In this document: positions 14,756-24,469 of the stretch, in pieces | How the letters are laid out: every line of letters begins with the position of its first letter | How positions within the stretch are numbered: position 1 is the stretch's first letter | Assembly: GCF_011250555.1 (NCBI RefSeq) | Contig: NZ_JAANMZ010000043.1 | Coordinates: 1 to 39,431, forward strand | Direction of reading: 5' to 3' | Source: Bacillus sp. MM2020_4 | GTDB taxonomy: Bacteria > Bacillota > Bacilli > Bacillales > Cytobacillaceae | DNA length: 39,431 nucleotides | Made by a program: the position numbers and the translations under genes | The notes under the pieces: model-generated | Told to the model about the DNA's origin: nothing | What the model saw: only the letters and a program-made list of their open reading frames with translations | Databases searched by the model: none

Positions 14756-16183
14756 TTAACGTTTTTGTAATTCCTGCTGTAACAATTTATTAACGATTTG
14801 TGGATTGGCTTGTCCTTTTGTCGCCTTCATCAGCTGTCCAACAAGGAAACCCACTGCTTTATTTTTGCCATTCTTAAAATCTTCAATTGATTGTGGATTG
14901 GCATCAAGGACTTCAGAAATAACTTTCAAGAGGGTTCCCTCATCGGAAATTTGCACGAGCCCTTTGTCCTTTACGATTTTCTCAGCATCGCCGCCGTTTT
15001 CGATTAACTCTTGAAAAACTGTCTTGGCAATCTTTGATGAAATCGTACCATTTTCAATCAACTTAATCATTCCCGCTAAGCCCTGTGGAGTTAAAGCAAC
15101 CTGGTCAAGTTCCTTCGACTCAGCATTCAAATAGGCGGAAACATCACCCATGATCCAGTTAGAAGCAAGTTTTGCATCGGCACCCCCAGCAACGGTGGCT
15201 TCAAAGAAATCAGCCATCTCTTTCGTTACTGTTAAAACCTTGGCATCATAAACGGGTAATCCGAGTTCCTCCACATAACGTTTTTGTCTTTCATCTGGAA
15301 GTTCCGGGATTTCAGCACGAATTCGTGCTTTCCAGTCTTCGTCAATATACAAATCGAGCAAGTCTGGTTCTGGGAAGTAACGATAATCGTCCGAACCTTC
15401 TTTCACCCTCATCAATAGCGTAGCCCCGGTTGATTCGTCAAAGCGGCGTGTTTCCTGATCAATTACCCCACCTGCAGAAACAACTTCTCGTTGACGTTTC
15501 TCTTCATACTCAAGACCTTTGCGGACAAAGTTGAAAGAGTTTAGGTTCTTCAATTCCGTTTTCGTTCCAAATTCCTTTTGTCCTACCGGACGAATCGAAA
15601 TATTGGCGTCACAACGGAGTGAACCCTCTTCCATTTTACAATCGGAAACGCCTGTGTATTGAATTATGGACTTTAATTTTTCAAGATACGCATAGGCTTC
15701 ATCAGGGGTACGGATGTCCGGCTCTGAAACAATTTCCACTAGCGGTGTACCTTGGCGGTTGTAGTCAACCAAGGAATAACCCTTGCCATGGTTCAGCTTT
15801 CCGGCATCCTCTTCCAAATGAATTCGTGTAATTCCAATCCGTTTCGTATAACCATTTACCTCAATCTCAATCCAGCCATGCTCGCCGATTGGCTTGTCAA
15901 ACTGAGAGATTTGGTAAGCCTTTGGATTATCCGGGTAAAAATAGTTCTTGCGGTCAAACTTCGTATGGGTCGCGACTTCGCAGTTTATCGCCATTGCCGC
16001 TTTCATTCCGAATTCAACTGCCTTTTTATTAAGGACAGGCAAAACCCCTGGATATCCTAAATCAATGACACTCGTATTCGTATTCGGCTCAGCGCCAAAA
16101 TGGTTTGGACTCGCTGAGAAGATTTTTGAATCTGTTTTTAACTCTACATGGACCTCAAGTCCAATCACTGTTTCAAATTCCAT
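14756..16183 (-). CDS. gatB: Asp-tRNA(Asn)/Glu-tRNA(Gln) amidotransferase subunit B
   Basis: This 475-residue subunit phosphorylates the misacylated Glu-tRNA(Gln) or Asp-tRNA(Asn) and completes its amidation with ammonia from GatA. It has the N-terminal cradle ([41 protein letters not shown]) and the C-terminal YqeY-like helical tail (about 330-475) that binds tRNA. I chose the ATG at MEFETVIGL because GGGGGTG ends seven bases upstream; the GTG inside that RBS would give three more residues. The gene follows gatA by 12 bases and is last in the gatC-gatA-gatB operon. Confidence 0.96.
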   Translation of the reverse strand: MEFETVIGLEVHVELKTDSKIFSASPNHFGAEPNTNTSVIDLGYPGVLPVLNKKAVEFGMKAAMAINCEVATHTKFDRKNYFYPDNPKAYQISQFDKPIGEHGWIEIEVNGYTKRIGITRIHLEEDAGKLNHGKGYSLVDYNRQGTPLVEIVSEPDIRTPDEAYAYLEKLKSIIQYTGVSDCKMEEGSLRCDANISIRPVGQKEFGTKTELKNLNSFNFVRKGLEYEEKRQREVVSAGGVIDQETRRFDESTGATLLMRVKEGSDDYRYFPEPDLLDLYIDEDWKARIRAEIPELPDERQKRYVEELGLPVYDAKVLTVTKEMADFFEATVAGGADAKLASNWIMGDVSAYLNAESKELDQVALTPQGLAGMIKLIENGTISSKIAKTVFQELIENGGDAEKIVKDKGLVQISDEGTLLKVISEVLDANPQSIEDFKNGKNKAVGFLVGQLMKATKGQANPQIVNKLLQQELQKR

Positions 16184-16195
16184 TGTTTTCACCCC

Positions 16196-17653
16196 CTATA
16201 ATTTCGGCTTTTGTTTATAAAAGTCCGTTGCTTGCTCGAACGCATGGGCAGCACGGTATACTGTCTCTTCATCAAAATACTTGCCAATGATTTGCAATCC
16301 CAGCGGCAGACCCGCATCAAAACCGCATGGAACAGAGATTCCCGGCAAACCAGCTAGATTCAAAGGAATGGTTAAAATATCATTCACGTACATTGTTAAC
16401 GGGTCTTCGATCTTTTCACCGATTTTAAAAGCAGGCGTTGGCGTTGTCGGCCCAACAATGACATCATATTTGGCAAATAGATCTTCAAAGTCCCTCTTAA
16501 TCAAAGTCCGGACCTGTTGTGCCTTTTTATAATAAGCATCATAGTAGCCTGAGCTTAGTGCAAATGTTCCGAGCATGATCCGGCGTTTCACTTCATCACC
16601 GAAGCCTTCGGCACGTGTCTTTTTATATAAATCAATTAAGCTTTCAGCATCTTGAGTCCGGTAACCGTAGCGTACACCGTCAAAACGGGAAAGGTTTGCT
16701 GATGCCTCAGATGAAGAAAGTAAATAATAAGCTGCTAAAGCGTATTTAGAATGTGGCAATGAAACTTCTTCCCAAACTGCACCAAGACCTTCAAGAACTT
16801 TAAGCGCATTTAACACAGATTGACGAACCGTTTCGCTAACACCTTCGCCAAGATATTCTTTTGGCACAGCAATTTTGAGACCTTTTACGTCGCCTGTTAA
16901 TGCTGCGGTAAAGTTTGGAACAGCCACATTTGCGGATGTCGAGTCCATTGGGTCAAGCCCTGAGATTGCTTGTAACAGATAGGCATTGTCCTCAACGGTT
17001 CTCGTAATTGGTCCGATTTGATCAAGGGATGATGCAAACGCAACAAGACCAAATCGAGAAACACGGCCATATGTCGGCTTCATACCGACAACGCCACAGA
17101 ACGATGCAGGCTGGCGAATCGAACCGCCTGTATCGGATCCTAATGAAAATAGCACTTCCCCTGCGGCAACTGACGCTGCTGAACCGCCTGAAGACCCCCC
17201 TGGCACCCGGTCAAGATCCCACGGATTGCGGGTCTTTTTAAATGCTGAGTTTTCATTTGATGAACCCATGGCAAACTCGTCCATGTTTAGTTTCCCGATC
17301 GTCACCGTTTCCGCCTGTTGCAGCTTTTGCACAACAGTTGCATCGTATATTGGATCAAAGTTTTCAAGTATTTTACTCGCACAGGTTGTTCGTAAGCCTT
17401 TTGTTACAATGTTATCCTTCACCCCAATCGGCATTCCGAACAACAATCCTTTTTCAGTGTCTGTGTTTAGCTTTTCATCAAATGCATTTGCCGTTTTTCT
17501 GGCTTGTTCTTCATCCAACGTTAAAAAAGCCTGGACTTTGTCCTCGACTGCGCCAATTCGTTTATAAGATTCATCTACAAGATCCGTAACCTTAAGTTCC
17601 TTTTTATGTAGTAACTCGTGTAAATCCGCCACTTTATAATCAAATAAACTCAC
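16196..17653 (-). CDS. gatA: Asp-tRNA(Asn)/Glu-tRNA(Gln) amidotransferase subunit A
   Basis: This 485-residue subunit hydrolyses glutamine to release ammonia for transamidation of mischarged tRNA. The amidase Ser-Ser-Lys triad can be read directly: K79 (GVKDNI), S154 ([10 protein letters not shown]) and S178 ([11 protein letters not shown]), the same positions as in the Staphylococcus aureus enzyme. It starts with GTG, eight bases after GGAGG, and lies three bases after gatC. It works in the cytosol as GatCAB and is essential where glutaminyl-tRNA synthetase is lacking. Confidence 0.97.
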   Translation of the reverse strand: MSLFDYKVADLHELLHKKELKVTDLVDESYKRIGAVEDKVQAFLTLDEEQARKTANAFDEKLNTDTEKGLLFGMPIGVKDNIVTKGLRTTCASKILENFDPIYDATVVQKLQQAETVTIGKLNMDEFAMGSSNENSAFKKTRNPWDLDRVPGGSSGGSAASVAAGEVLFSLGSDTGGSIRQPASFCGVVGMKPTYGRVSRFGLVAFASSLDQIGPITRTVEDNAYLLQAISGLDPMDSTSANVAVPNFTAALTGDVKGLKIAVPKEYLGEGVSETVRQSVLNALKVLEGLGAVWEEVSLPHSKYALAAYYLLSSSEASANLSRFDGVRYGYRTQDAESLIDLYKKTRAEGFGDEVKRRIMLGTFALSSGYYDAYYKKAQQVRTLIKRDFEDLFAKYDVIVGPTTPTPAFKIGEKIEDPLTMYVNDILTIPLNLAGLPGISVPCGFDAGLPLGLQIIGKYFDEETVYRAAHAFEQATDFYKQKPKL

Positions 17654-17656
17654 CTT

Positions 17657-17956
17657 TTAATCCTCCTTTCCCATAATGTTTGGTACTTTAATTTGCCCGT
17701 CTTGATGCTCCGGTGCGTTTTTGAGTACCTCTTCTCTTGGTAACCCTTGTTGGGGAATATCTTCCCGTAAGACATTTTTCATATCAAGCACATGGTATGT
17801 AGGCTCTACATTTTCCGTATCCAATTCATTTAATTGCTCTGCAAAAGTAATGATGGCATCAAGCTGTTTTGTAAACTTTTCTGTTTCTTCATCCGTAATC
17901 GCCAGGCGCGCCAGATTGGCAACATGCTTGACCTGTTCCTCCGAAATTCGTGACAT
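17657..17956 (-). CDS. gatC: Asp-tRNA(Asn)/Glu-tRNA(Gln) amidotransferase subunit C
   Basis: This 99-residue protein wraps around the GatA-GatB interface and stabilises the complex. It has the typical start ([21 protein letters not shown]), the helical middle and the [21 protein letters not shown] segment. The ATG follows GGGGGTC by seven bases. It is first in gatCAB, with a promoter just upstream. Confidence 0.95.
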   Translation of the reverse strand: MSRISEEQVKHVANLARLAITDEETEKFTKQLDAIITFAEQLNELDTENVEPTYHVLDMKNVLREDIPQQGLPREEVLKNAPEHQDGQIKVPNIMGKED

Positions 17957-17994
17957 CTATTTTGACCCCCAATCCCAATGTTATTTTACTATTG

Positions 17995-18024
17995 ATAATA
18001 CCAAACTTTTCCGCTTTACCGCAA
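17995..18024 (-). promoter_or_regulatory. promoter of gatCAB
   Basis: On the minus strand TTGCGG and TATTAT are separated by 18 bases, 39 bases before the gatC start. Confidence 0.5.
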
Positions 18025-18105
18025 TGATTCCTTCTTCAGTATGGACAATAGTTTGTTTTTTTAGATTATTTCCATTTAAAAATACTCTATCTTTAAACGT
18101 TCATC

Positions 18106-18134
18106 ATGACTTTGCCTTACTATTCCCTTATAAT
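18106..18134 (+). promoter_or_regulatory. promoter of the lysozyme-like gene
   Basis: ATGACT and a consensus TATAAT are separated by 17 bases, 33 bases before the start codon. Confidence 0.5.
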
Positions 18135-18167
18135 GTTAAAGTAAGATTTGGTTTAGGAGAAGGATTC

Positions 18168-18827
18168 ATGAAAAAAAGAAGACGGAAGAAATTCAAAACC
18201 TTTTTCGTTCTGTTTATCCTATTTTGCGGCTTAGCGATGTTTCAACATTATTTTCAAAAACAAAATTCCCTTCCACACATAATAGAAAACGACCCATTTG
18301 CTGATGCTAAAAAATATAGCCCCTTACTATACGATGAATTAGCAAAATATCAACTTGAAAGTCATACAGATGTCCTTATAGCCCTGATGCAGCAAGAAAG
18401 CCACGGAAAAGGCGGCGATCCGATGCAAGCTTCGGAATCTGCTGGGTTAGCGCCAAACTCCATTACAGACCCCAAGCAAAGTATTGAAGTTGGGGTAAAG
18501 CACTTTCAGCGTGTACTCACATATGGGAATCAAAAAAAGGTTGATTTCCCAACTATTATTCAAGCCTACAATATGGGAAGTGGTTATGTTGACTATATCG
18601 CCGAGCATGGCGGCAAACATAGCGAGGAATTGGCAAAGGAATACTCACTTTTAAGGGCAAAAGAAAAGCCGGCCCTTTATAATTGTGGCGGTGATACACA
18701 TAATTTCCGCTATCCCTACTGTTATGGTGATTTTACCTACAGCACTAAAGTAGCAAAAAACATTCAACATTTAGCGAATAGTGTGCCTGTCAATAGTAGT
18801 AAAAAGACACCCGGTGGATCTTTTTAA
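18168..18827 (+). CDS. membrane-anchored lysozyme-like (transglycosylase-fold) protein
   Basis: This 219-residue protein has a basic N-terminus (MKKRRRKKFK), one membrane or signal segment (about 11-27) and an outer lysozyme-like domain (about 55-190) of the kind found at the N-terminus of CwlT. The likely catalytic glutamate is E77 in LMQQESHGKGGDPMQASES; AYNMGSGYVDYI and the NCGGD...RYPYCYGDF segment are also typical. It should act on cell-wall glycan strands outside the membrane. The ATG follows AGGAGAAGG. An upstream extension of the frame overlaps gatC in antisense and is not coding. The last codons double as one arm of the terminator. Confidence 0.85.
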   Translation: MKKRRRKKFKTFFVLFILFCGLAMFQHYFQKQNSLPHIIENDPFADAKKYSPLLYDELAKYQLESHTDVLIALMQQESHGKGGDPMQASESAGLAPNSITDPKQSIEVGVKHFQRVLTYGNQKKVDFPTIIQAYNMGSGYVDYIAEHGGKHSEELAKEYSLLRAKEKPALYNCGGDTHNFRYPYCYGDFTYSTKVAKNIQHLANSVPVNSSKKTPGGSF

Positions 18828-18845
18828 GAATCCATCGGGTGTCTT
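18804..18845. terminator. terminator overlapping the lysozyme-like gene end
   Basis: AAGACACCCGGTGGAT pairs with ATCCATCGGGTGTCTT (one G-U pair), with A residues before and T residues nearby. The left arm encodes the end KTPGGS of the protein. It lies between convergent genes and may serve both. Confidence 0.75.
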
Positions 18846-18849
18846 CATA

Positions 18850-19347
18850 TTACGTATATTTTTGTTTATCCATCATTCTCTTTTTCGATTTAATAAGAAG
18901 ATAACCAAGTTTGATAGGAATATAACCCAACATCCCACCAATGGTATTCAAAATTAAATCGTCCACGTCAAAGCTGCCGAATTCAAAGACTAACTGCAAT
19001 AGTTCGAACGTCAGGCTTAAAAAGAAGGTGGCAACGGTCACAGCACTAAACTTTTGAAACTTTTTTGCAAGCAATGGTAAAATAAAGCCGAAAGGCGCAA
19101 AACCAATAATATTTCCTGCAAGGTTTACGATTCGGATATTTAGATTGATATCTGCTAAGAACAAGTAAAAGTAGATGGTTTTTAAGGGGACGAAATTGTT
19201 CGACCTCCAGTGGTATTCATCATAGGTAAAGTTAAAATGATTAATAATCTCAGATAACGAAATATATTTAAACAAAATTAATTTTGATAGAATGGCCAAG
19301 TATAAACAAAGAACTAGTAATAGTGCCATTTTAAAAATAATTTTCAT
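18850..19347 (-). CDS. VanZ-like family membrane protein
   Basis: This 165-residue protein has about four membrane segments and the VanZ-like core: NLAGNIIGFAPFGFILPLL (about 76-94), then SLTFELLQLVFEFGSFDVDDLILNTIGGMLGY (about 110-141), with the conserved E and the FDVDD segment. VanZ itself gives low-level teicoplanin resistance; most relatives have unknown roles. It ends with a basic tail. GGAG lies nine bases before the ATG. It is a single gene convergent with the lysozyme-like gene. Confidence 0.88.
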   Translation of the reverse strand: MKIIFKMALLLVLCLYLAILSKLILFKYISLSEIINHFNFTYDEYHWRSNNFVPLKTIYFYLFLADINLNIRIVNLAGNIIGFAPFGFILPLLAKKFQKFSAVTVATFFLSLTFELLQLVFEFGSFDVDDLILNTIGGMLGYIPIKLGYLLIKSKKRMMDKQKYT

Positions 19348-19437
19348 GCATCACTGCTCCATTTTTAACATATCAGAATAACCATACCATACTTTCCATC
19401 GTGTATGGGGACAATTTTCAAATTGGAGGAATTTAGA

Positions 19438-19890
19438 ATGGCGGAACATGTTTTTCACTTAAAAGCTAACTGGCCGGGATTACGGAATGATGTCGGAGAA
19501 ATTGAGACAGGGAGGTTGAAAACAAAGGTCTCGATACCGCCGGAAATGGATGGTCCTGGAGTCGGAACCAATCCAGATGAAATGCTTCTCGGAGCTGCGG
19601 CAACTTGCTATATCATTACCCTTGCGGCGATGATGGAACGGAGTGGGCTTGAAAAGGTAGGTCTAACAATGGAATCCGAAGGCATTGTGGATGTAACTAA
19701 AGGAGTTATTACATATAAGAAGATAATCCACCGACCGCGTATTGTCTTGAAGTCCGACGCCACAGAAAAAGACGTTGAGTTGGCGGGGCGGCTTGCAAAA
19801 AAAGCAGAGACATCCTGCATGATCAGCCGCGCCGTTAAAGGAAATGTGGAAATCGAGTTGGAGGCTAAGGTGGAAGTAGCAAACTCATAA
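19438..19890 (+). CDS. OsmC/Ohr-family peroxiredoxin (SACOL1771-like)
   Basis: This 150-residue cytosolic protein belongs to the OsmC fold, which reduces organic hydroperoxides with two cysteines. They are C57 (LGAAATCYIITLAAMM) and C127 (AETSCMISRAVKG). The N-terminus FHLKANWPGLRNDVGEI and NPDEMLLGAAATCY are typical of the SACOL1771 subgroup. I chose the ATG at MAEHVF, seven bases after TTGGAGG; the open frame extends 11 codons upstream. The 52-bp tandem repeat begins 14 bases after its stop. Confidence 0.88.
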   Translation: MAEHVFHLKANWPGLRNDVGEIETGRLKTKVSIPPEMDGPGVGTNPDEMLLGAAATCYIITLAAMMERSGLEKVGLTMESEGIVDVTKGVITYKKIIHRPRIVLKSDATEKDVELAGRLAKKAETSCMISRAVKGNVEIELEAKVEVANS

Positions 19891-19903
19891 GAGGTTGGGG
19901 TTT

Positions 19904-20026
19904 CACGAGGACAGTTTCTGTTCCACCTCAATGATTTGTGTCCTCATGAACGCCCCATGAGGACAGTTTCTGCTCCACCTCAATGATTACTGTCCTCATG
20001 AACGCCTCATGAGGACAGTTTTGTCC
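19904..20026. repeat. 52-bp tandem repeat, two and a third copies
   Basis: Units begin at 19904, 19956 and 20008. Each opens with CAYGAGGACAGTTT and contains CTCAATGATT and GTCCTCATGAACGCC; the first two differ at only a few positions. Within a unit ATGAGGACAGT (19957-19967) and ACTGTCCTCAT (19989-19999) are perfect 11-base inverted arms, so each unit can fold into a hairpin. It lies between the OsmC gene and the terminator before yueI. Confidence 0.9.
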
Positions 20027-20036
20027 TAAAAATAAT

Positions 20037-20077
20037 AAAAAGTGTGATCCAATTTAATTGAATCACACACTTTTTAT
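20037..20077. terminator. bidirectional terminator between osmC-like gene and yueI
   Basis: AAAAAGTGTGAT and ATCACAC(A)CTTTTT pair, with an inner CAATT/AATTG pairing, and there are A and T tracts on both sides. Confidence 0.85.
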
Positions 20078-20524
20078 TTACCTTTTAAAAATCTTTGCGA
20101 ATAGTCCCTTTTTTTCCTGGGGCTTCTCCAAGTATGGTTTCTTTTCTGTGATAAAAATTTCTTCCTTATCAATTGCATGGGGCATGGCTAAAATTAAGCC
20201 AAATTCTGTGTCATACTCTTTGTTGGCAACAAGTTTATGTTCGATCTTTTGTTTCGTGGCCAATTTAACATACTTTGATAATTCCTCATACATCATGTTT
20301 CCATTTAGTAATAGCTGAGCCCCTGGGTGTTCCTTCATCAACTGCTCGATTTGTGGATAAACCGCAGCCTCTGCCACCTGTTTCTTATAAAGGGCAACAA
20401 TAATACGTTCCCGGATCGTTCCTAAGTATTTGCGCCGTTCATCCGGTTTTGTTTCCAATGGACCATGAATACCTTGCTGCAAGACCTCGTCAACGGTAGG
20501 TTTATTCAAACAAATCAACTCCAT
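20078..20524 (-). CDS. yueI: YueI family protein (DUF1694)
   Basis: This 148-residue protein has the family start VDEVLQQGIHGPLETKPDERRKYLGTIRERI (residues 11-41, key part GPLETKPDERRKYLGTIRER) and the central LLLNGNMMYEELSKYVKLA. YueI proteins are small, cytosolic and of unknown function. In B. subtilis yueI is next to the nicotinamidase and pncB genes; here those lie 15 kb away. No strong RBS precedes the ATG at 20524. The upstream 21-bp repeats lie between it and aceA. Confidence 0.85.
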   Translation of the reverse strand: MELICLNKPTVDEVLQQGIHGPLETKPDERRKYLGTIRERIIVALYKKQVAEAAVYPQIEQLMKEHPGAQLLLNGNMMYEELSKYVKLATKQKIEHKLVANKEYDTEFGLILAMPHAIDKEEIFITEKKPYLEKPQEKKGLFAKIFKR

Positions 20525-20615
20525 ATAAAGGCTATTATTATGTATGATAATACCCTAAAAAGTGTTCCAGACCAAAGTAATCGATAACGGAATTGCCTTT
20601 TTGAGGGGAAAAGTA

Positions 20616-20715
20616 GCTATACAACAGTAAGTATAGCTTATCCGACAGTTATCTTCTTCTAGCCGATAGTAAACATAGCTTATCCAACAGTTACTCTTCC
20701 TTATCCGACAGTAAC
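20616..20715. repeat. five degenerate repeats with 21-bp period
   Basis: Copies of TTATCCGACAG(T)TA start at about 20616, 20637, 20658, 20679 and 20701, thus 21, 21, 21 and 22 bases apart. The 20637 and 20701 copies share TTATCCGACAGT; the others differ by one to three bases. No gene lies in this 264-base gap between the aceA terminator and yueI. Confidence 0.75.
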
Positions 20716-20731
20716 CCATGCCCCTCCCCCG

Positions 20732-20766
20732 AAAAAAATCCTCCCCTCCAATATGGAGGGAAGGAT
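20732..20766 (-). terminator. terminator of aceB-aceA
   Basis: On the minus strand ATCCTTCCCTCC pairs with GGAGGGGAGGAT around ATATT, followed by seven T residues. Confidence 0.9.
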
Positions 20767-20788
20767 CCGCCGCCGCAGCCCTACGGCA

Positions 20789-22078
20789 TTATTTTTTAGT
20801 TGCGCCCGTGAATTGTTCTTCTTCCGTAGAGCCTTTTAAAGCTGTTGTTGAAGACGTTCCACCTGTAATCACCATGGAAACTTGGTCAAAGTAACCAGTT
20901 CCAACCTCACGCTGGTGACGTGTTGCCGTGTAGCCATACTGCTCGCTCTCAAATTCAGCTTGCTGTAATTCGGAGTATGCCGCCATGCCGCGCTCTTTGT
21001 AGCCGCGTGCAAGCTCGAACATACCATGGTTTAAAGCATGGAAGCCAGCAAGTGTGACGAATTGGAACTTGTAGCCCATTTTCCCAAGCTCTTGTTGGAA
21101 TGTTGCAATCGTTTCTTGATCGAGCTTCTTTTTCCAGTTAAAGGATGGTGAACAGTTGTAAGCGAGTAACTTACCAGGGAACTGCTCATGAATGGCTTCG
21201 GCGAATTGTCTAGCCTCCTCAATATTTGGTTCAGAAGTCTCACACCAAATAAGGTCGGCGTATGGAGCGTAAGCTAAGCCGCGGGCAATCGCTTGGTTAA
21301 TCCCTGCTTTCACCCGGAAAAATCCTTCCGGTGTCCGCTCGCCGGTAATGAAAGGCGCATCATTCATATCGATATCACTTGTAATTAAATCTGCCGCATT
21401 GGCATCCGTCCGGGCAACTAGTACCGTTGGCACGCCCATCACATCAGCCGCTAACCGTGCCGCAATCAAATTGCGAACCGCCGTTTGTGTTGGCAGCAAT
21501 ACTTTACCACCTAAGTGGCCGCACTTTTTCTCAGAAGAAAGCTGATCTTCAAAGTGTACACCTGACGCACCGGCCTCAATCATGCCCTTCATCAATTCGA
21601 AACAGTTTAATTGGCCGCCAAAGCCTGCTTCCGCATCGGCAACAATCGGGGCGAACCAATCGATGGAATCATCTCCCTCTGAATGGGTGATTTGGTCAGC
21701 ACGCTGTAATGCTTGATTAATTCGTTTCACAACACTTGGAACGCTGTTAGCCGGATACAAGCTTTGGTCCGGATACATATGTCCGGAAAGGTTGGCGTCT
21801 GCCGCTACTTGCCAGCCGCTTAAGTAAATGGCTTTCAGTCCTGCTTTTACCTGCTGGACCGCCTGATTTCCTGTTAAGGCACCAAGGGCATTAATATAGT
21901 CTTCTTCATTTAATAGTTTCCATAGTTTTTCGGAGCCCTTTTGTGCCAAAGTATGTTCAATATCAATCGACCCACGCAATTTAATGACATCCTCCGCAGT
22001 GTATGGTCGTGTAATTCCATTCCAACGGCTATCCATTTCCCAACTTTCTTGTAATTGCGCTACTCTTAAATTTGTCAT
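20789..22078 (-). CDS. aceA: isocitrate lyase
   Basis: This 429-residue enzyme splits isocitrate into glyoxylate and succinate, the first step of the glyoxylate shunt, for growth on acetate or fatty acids. The catalytic KKCGH signature is at 184-188 ([17 protein letters not shown], nucleophile C186), with metal-site [10 protein letters not shown] (146-155) and [11 protein letters not shown] (about 314-324). Length is the usual bacterial one. The ATG follows AGGAGG by nine bases. It lies 42 bases after malate synthase in an aceB-aceA operon with one terminator. Confidence 0.97.
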   Translation of the reverse strand: MTNLRVAQLQESWEMDSRWNGITRPYTAEDVIKLRGSIDIEHTLAQKGSEKLWKLLNEEDYINALGALTGNQAVQQVKAGLKAIYLSGWQVAADANLSGHMYPDQSLYPANSVPSVVKRINQALQRADQITHSEGDDSIDWFAPIVADAEAGFGGQLNCFELMKGMIEAGASGVHFEDQLSSEKKCGHLGGKVLLPTQTAVRNLIAARLAADVMGVPTVLVARTDANAADLITSDIDMNDAPFITGERTPEGFFRVKAGINQAIARGLAYAPYADLIWCETSEPNIEEARQFAEAIHEQFPGKLLAYNCSPSFNWKKKLDQETIATFQQELGKMGYKFQFVTLAGFHALNHGMFELARGYKERGMAAYSELQQAEFESEQYGYTATRHQREVGTGYFDQVSMVITGGTSSTTALKGSTEEEQFTGATKK

Positions 22079-22120
22079 TTTATTTTCCTCCTATTAATCT
22101 AGTAAAATTTAATAGCTATT

Positions 22121-23713
22121 TTATAATTGCTTATATCCAGGTAATGTTAAGAAATCAACAAACTCATCCTCTAAAATTAATTTATCAAAAAGGTGAACAG
22201 CTTCATCAAACCGGCCATTTTCGAAGCCTGGCGTTCCAATTTCCTGTTTGATTCTTTCCAGTTCCTCTACCTTCAATTGCTCATACATTTCAATTGTTAC
22301 TTTCCTGCCGTCAGCGAGTACACCTTTCGGATGGCGGATCCACTGCCAAAGCTGGGCACGTGAAATCTCAGCTGTTGCCGCGTCCTCCATTAAATGATAA
22401 ATTGGTGCGGCACCTCTGCCGGAAAGCCATGAAGCGACATATTGAATGCCCACATTAATATTCGTGCGGACGCCTGTTTCTGTAATCGTTCCGCCCGGTA
22501 CCTCAAGTAGGTCTTGTGCGGTAATCGTAATTTTTTGTTGCTTCGGTGTGTGTATTTGGTTTGGTGTTGGCATTTCACGATCGAATGCTTCCATTGCCAC
22601 CGGCACAAGTCCTGGATGGGCTACCCATGTTCCATCATGTCCATCTCGTGCTTCTCGCTCTTTATCAGCACGGACTTTGGCAAAGGCCTCTTCGTTTGCC
22701 CGTGGGTTATTTTTCACCGGGATTTGGGCAGCCATTCCGCCCATTGCCGGTGCTTTACGGCGATGACAGGTTTGAATCGTAAGTAATGAGTAAGAACGCA
22801 TAAACGGCGAAGTCATCGTGACTTGAGCTCGATCTGGTAAAATAACATCCGTTTGGTTCCGCAGCTTTTTAATGAAACTGAAAATATAATCCCATCTGCC
22901 GCAGTTTAAGCCTGCTGAATGCTCCTTTAATTCATAAAGAATCTCATCCATTTCAAACGCCGCCATAATTGTTTCAATCAAAACCGTTGCTTTAATGGTT
23001 CCCTGTTGAATTCCAAGCTTTTCTTGTGCATACACAAACACATCATTCCAAAGCCGGGCTTCTAAATGGCTTTCAAGTTTTGGAAGGTAGAAATAGGGTC
23101 CAGTACCTCTAGCCAGCAGGTTTTTTACATTATGGAAAAAGTACAACCCAAAATCGAAAAAGCTTCCTGAGATAGACTTGCCATCTAATAGCACATGTTT
23201 TTCCTCAAGGTGGAGGCCACGCGGTCTAGGGATCAGGACTGCCGTTTCCTCATTAAGGGTATATTTCTTTCCATTTGGATGTTCGAAGATAATCGTCCGG
23301 TTTATTGCATCCCGTAGGTTGATTTGTCCTTCAACCGCATTTTCCCATGTCGGTGAAGTGGCATCCTCAAAATCTGCCATAAATAATTTTGCCCCTGAGT
23401 TTAAGGCATTGATCACCATTTTCCGGTCAGTTGGTCCGGTAATTTCTACCCGGCGGTCTTGAAGGTCTTTCGGCAGTGGTGCAACTGTCCACTCCCCATT
23501 CCGGATATGCTTCGTTTCAGGCAGGAAATCTGGCAATTTCCCATTATCAATTTCTGCTTGTCGTTTTTCCCTGTACTGTAACAGTTCCACTCTTCTTTCA
23601 CCAAAGTTGCGTTCCAATTCTTCAATAAAATTTAAAGCCTCTGGTGTTAAAACCTCATCGTACTGGGCTTTCAATGCCCCAACCACTTCAATACCTGTCG
23701 TTTGCGTCGACAT
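22121..23713 (-). CDS. aceB: malate synthase A
   Basis: This 530-residue enzyme condenses glyoxylate with acetyl-CoA to malate, the second step of the glyoxylate shunt. Family features are [20 protein letters not shown] (residues about 97-116), [32 protein letters not shown] and [14 protein letters not shown], with the C-terminal helical domain. I chose the ATG at MSTQTTG because AGAGGTGATC lies six bases upstream; the frame is open 11 codons further. It is first in aceB-aceA. A promoter with an overlapping inverted repeat lies upstream. Confidence 0.96.
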   Translation of the reverse strand: MSTQTTGIEVVGALKAQYDEVLTPEALNFIEELERNFGERRVELLQYREKRQAEIDNGKLPDFLPETKHIRNGEWTVAPLPKDLQDRRVEITGPTDRKMVINALNSGAKLFMADFEDATSPTWENAVEGQINLRDAINRTIIFEHPNGKKYTLNEETAVLIPRPRGLHLEEKHVLLDGKSISGSFFDFGLYFFHNVKNLLARGTGPYFYLPKLESHLEARLWNDVFVYAQEKLGIQQGTIKATVLIETIMAAFEMDEILYELKEHSAGLNCGRWDYIFSFIKKLRNQTDVILPDRAQVTMTSPFMRSYSLLTIQTCHRRKAPAMGGMAAQIPVKNNPRANEEAFAKVRADKEREARDGHDGTWVAHPGLVPVAMEAFDREMPTPNQIHTPKQQKITITAQDLLEVPGGTITETGVRTNINVGIQYVASWLSGRGAAPIYHLMEDAATAEISRAQLWQWIRHPKGVLADGRKVTIEMYEQLKVEELERIKQEIGTPGFENGRFDEAVHLFDKLILEDEFVDFLTLPGYKQL

Positions 23714-23737
23714 GAACTTGATCACCTCTTTGTTATA

Positions 23738-23763
23738 ATACAACAACTATTTATGTTTTGTAT
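23738..23763 (-). promoter_or_regulatory. inverted repeat at the aceBA start site, operator candidate
   Basis: ATACAACAAC and GTTTTGTAT form an imperfect 26-base inverted repeat. It begins where the -10 (23762-23767) ends and covers the expected transcription start near 23755, a position suited to repression. Confidence 0.4.
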
Positions 23764-23790
23764 TATATAACACACTTTTCAAAAATGGAA
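23762..23790 (-). promoter_or_regulatory. promoter of aceBA
   Basis: On the minus strand TTCCAT and a consensus TATAAT are separated by 17 bases, about 50 bases before the aceB start. Confidence 0.5.
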
Positions 23791-23901
23791 CTACTTTTCT
23801 GAATTTTTTTCAAAAATAGGTAAAATTTCCCCTGTTGCGATATAATCACCTTATAAAACGCCAGTGTACTCTGACCTTACTTGAATGTTGGGAGGGACTT
23901 T

Positions 23902-24372
23902 ATGTTACTACAAGTGATGGAAATGGATGTTATTTTTGCAGAAGAAATATTGAGTTGGAAATACGAGGCGCCCTATGATTTTTATAATAATGAGTACAGT
24001 GTGGCGGCTGTGAGGGAATTGCTGAATCATTCCTATTTTGTGGTCGTAGACGATCTTGATGAGATATTCGGATATTTCTGCATGGGGGAATCGGCACAGG
24101 TACCGATTGGAAGTATATTTGGGGCCTACCCTGCTGGTTTTTTGGATATCGGGATTGGGATGAACCCCATATTTACGGGGCAAGGGCGAGGTCAGTTGTT
24201 TTTAACGTTTATTCTAAATCATATACAGAGTCAGGTCGGTACGGTATCACTCCGACTAACCGTGGTGGCATTTAATACCCGTGCTATTCATCTCTACGAA
24301 AAACATGGATTTGAGATGAAAAAGTCATTTAGGCATGGGGATGTTTTATTTATCACGATGGTTCGAGAGTAA
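23902..24372 (+). CDS. GNAT-family N-acetyltransferase
   Basis: This 156-residue protein has the GNAT fold that moves acetyl from acetyl-CoA to an amine. Motif A is visible as DIGIGMNPIFTGQGRGQLFLTFIL (residues about 83-106, with GQGRGQ as the pyrophosphate loop) and motif B near the end as NTRAIHLYEKHGFEMKK. The acceptor is unknown. I chose the ATG after GGGAGGG (seven bases). A TATAAT at 23841-23846 with a poor -35 may be its promoter. It is divergent from aceBA and convergent with the sirC end. Confidence 0.85.
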   Translation: MLLQVMEMDVIFAEEILSWKYEAPYDFYNNEYSVAAVRELLNHSYFVVVDDLDEIFGYFCMGESAQVPIGSIFGAYPAGFLDIGIGMNPIFTGQGRGQLFLTFILNHIQSQVGTVSLRLTVVAFNTRAIHLYEKHGFEMKKSFRHGDVLFITMVRE

Positions 24373-24469
24373 TTTGGTAAATTCATGGATTACGAATGCG
24401 TCTACATCGATGTTTGAGTTCTTTTTTCACAGAATTACCTAAGGAGAGACCCTCAAGTACATGGTATCG

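Noticed and set aside
17721..18167. A long N-terminal extension of the lysozyme-like gene.
   Set aside because: It runs antisense through gatC; the ATG at 18168 has a good RBS and begins a normal signal segment, and a promoter lies just before it.
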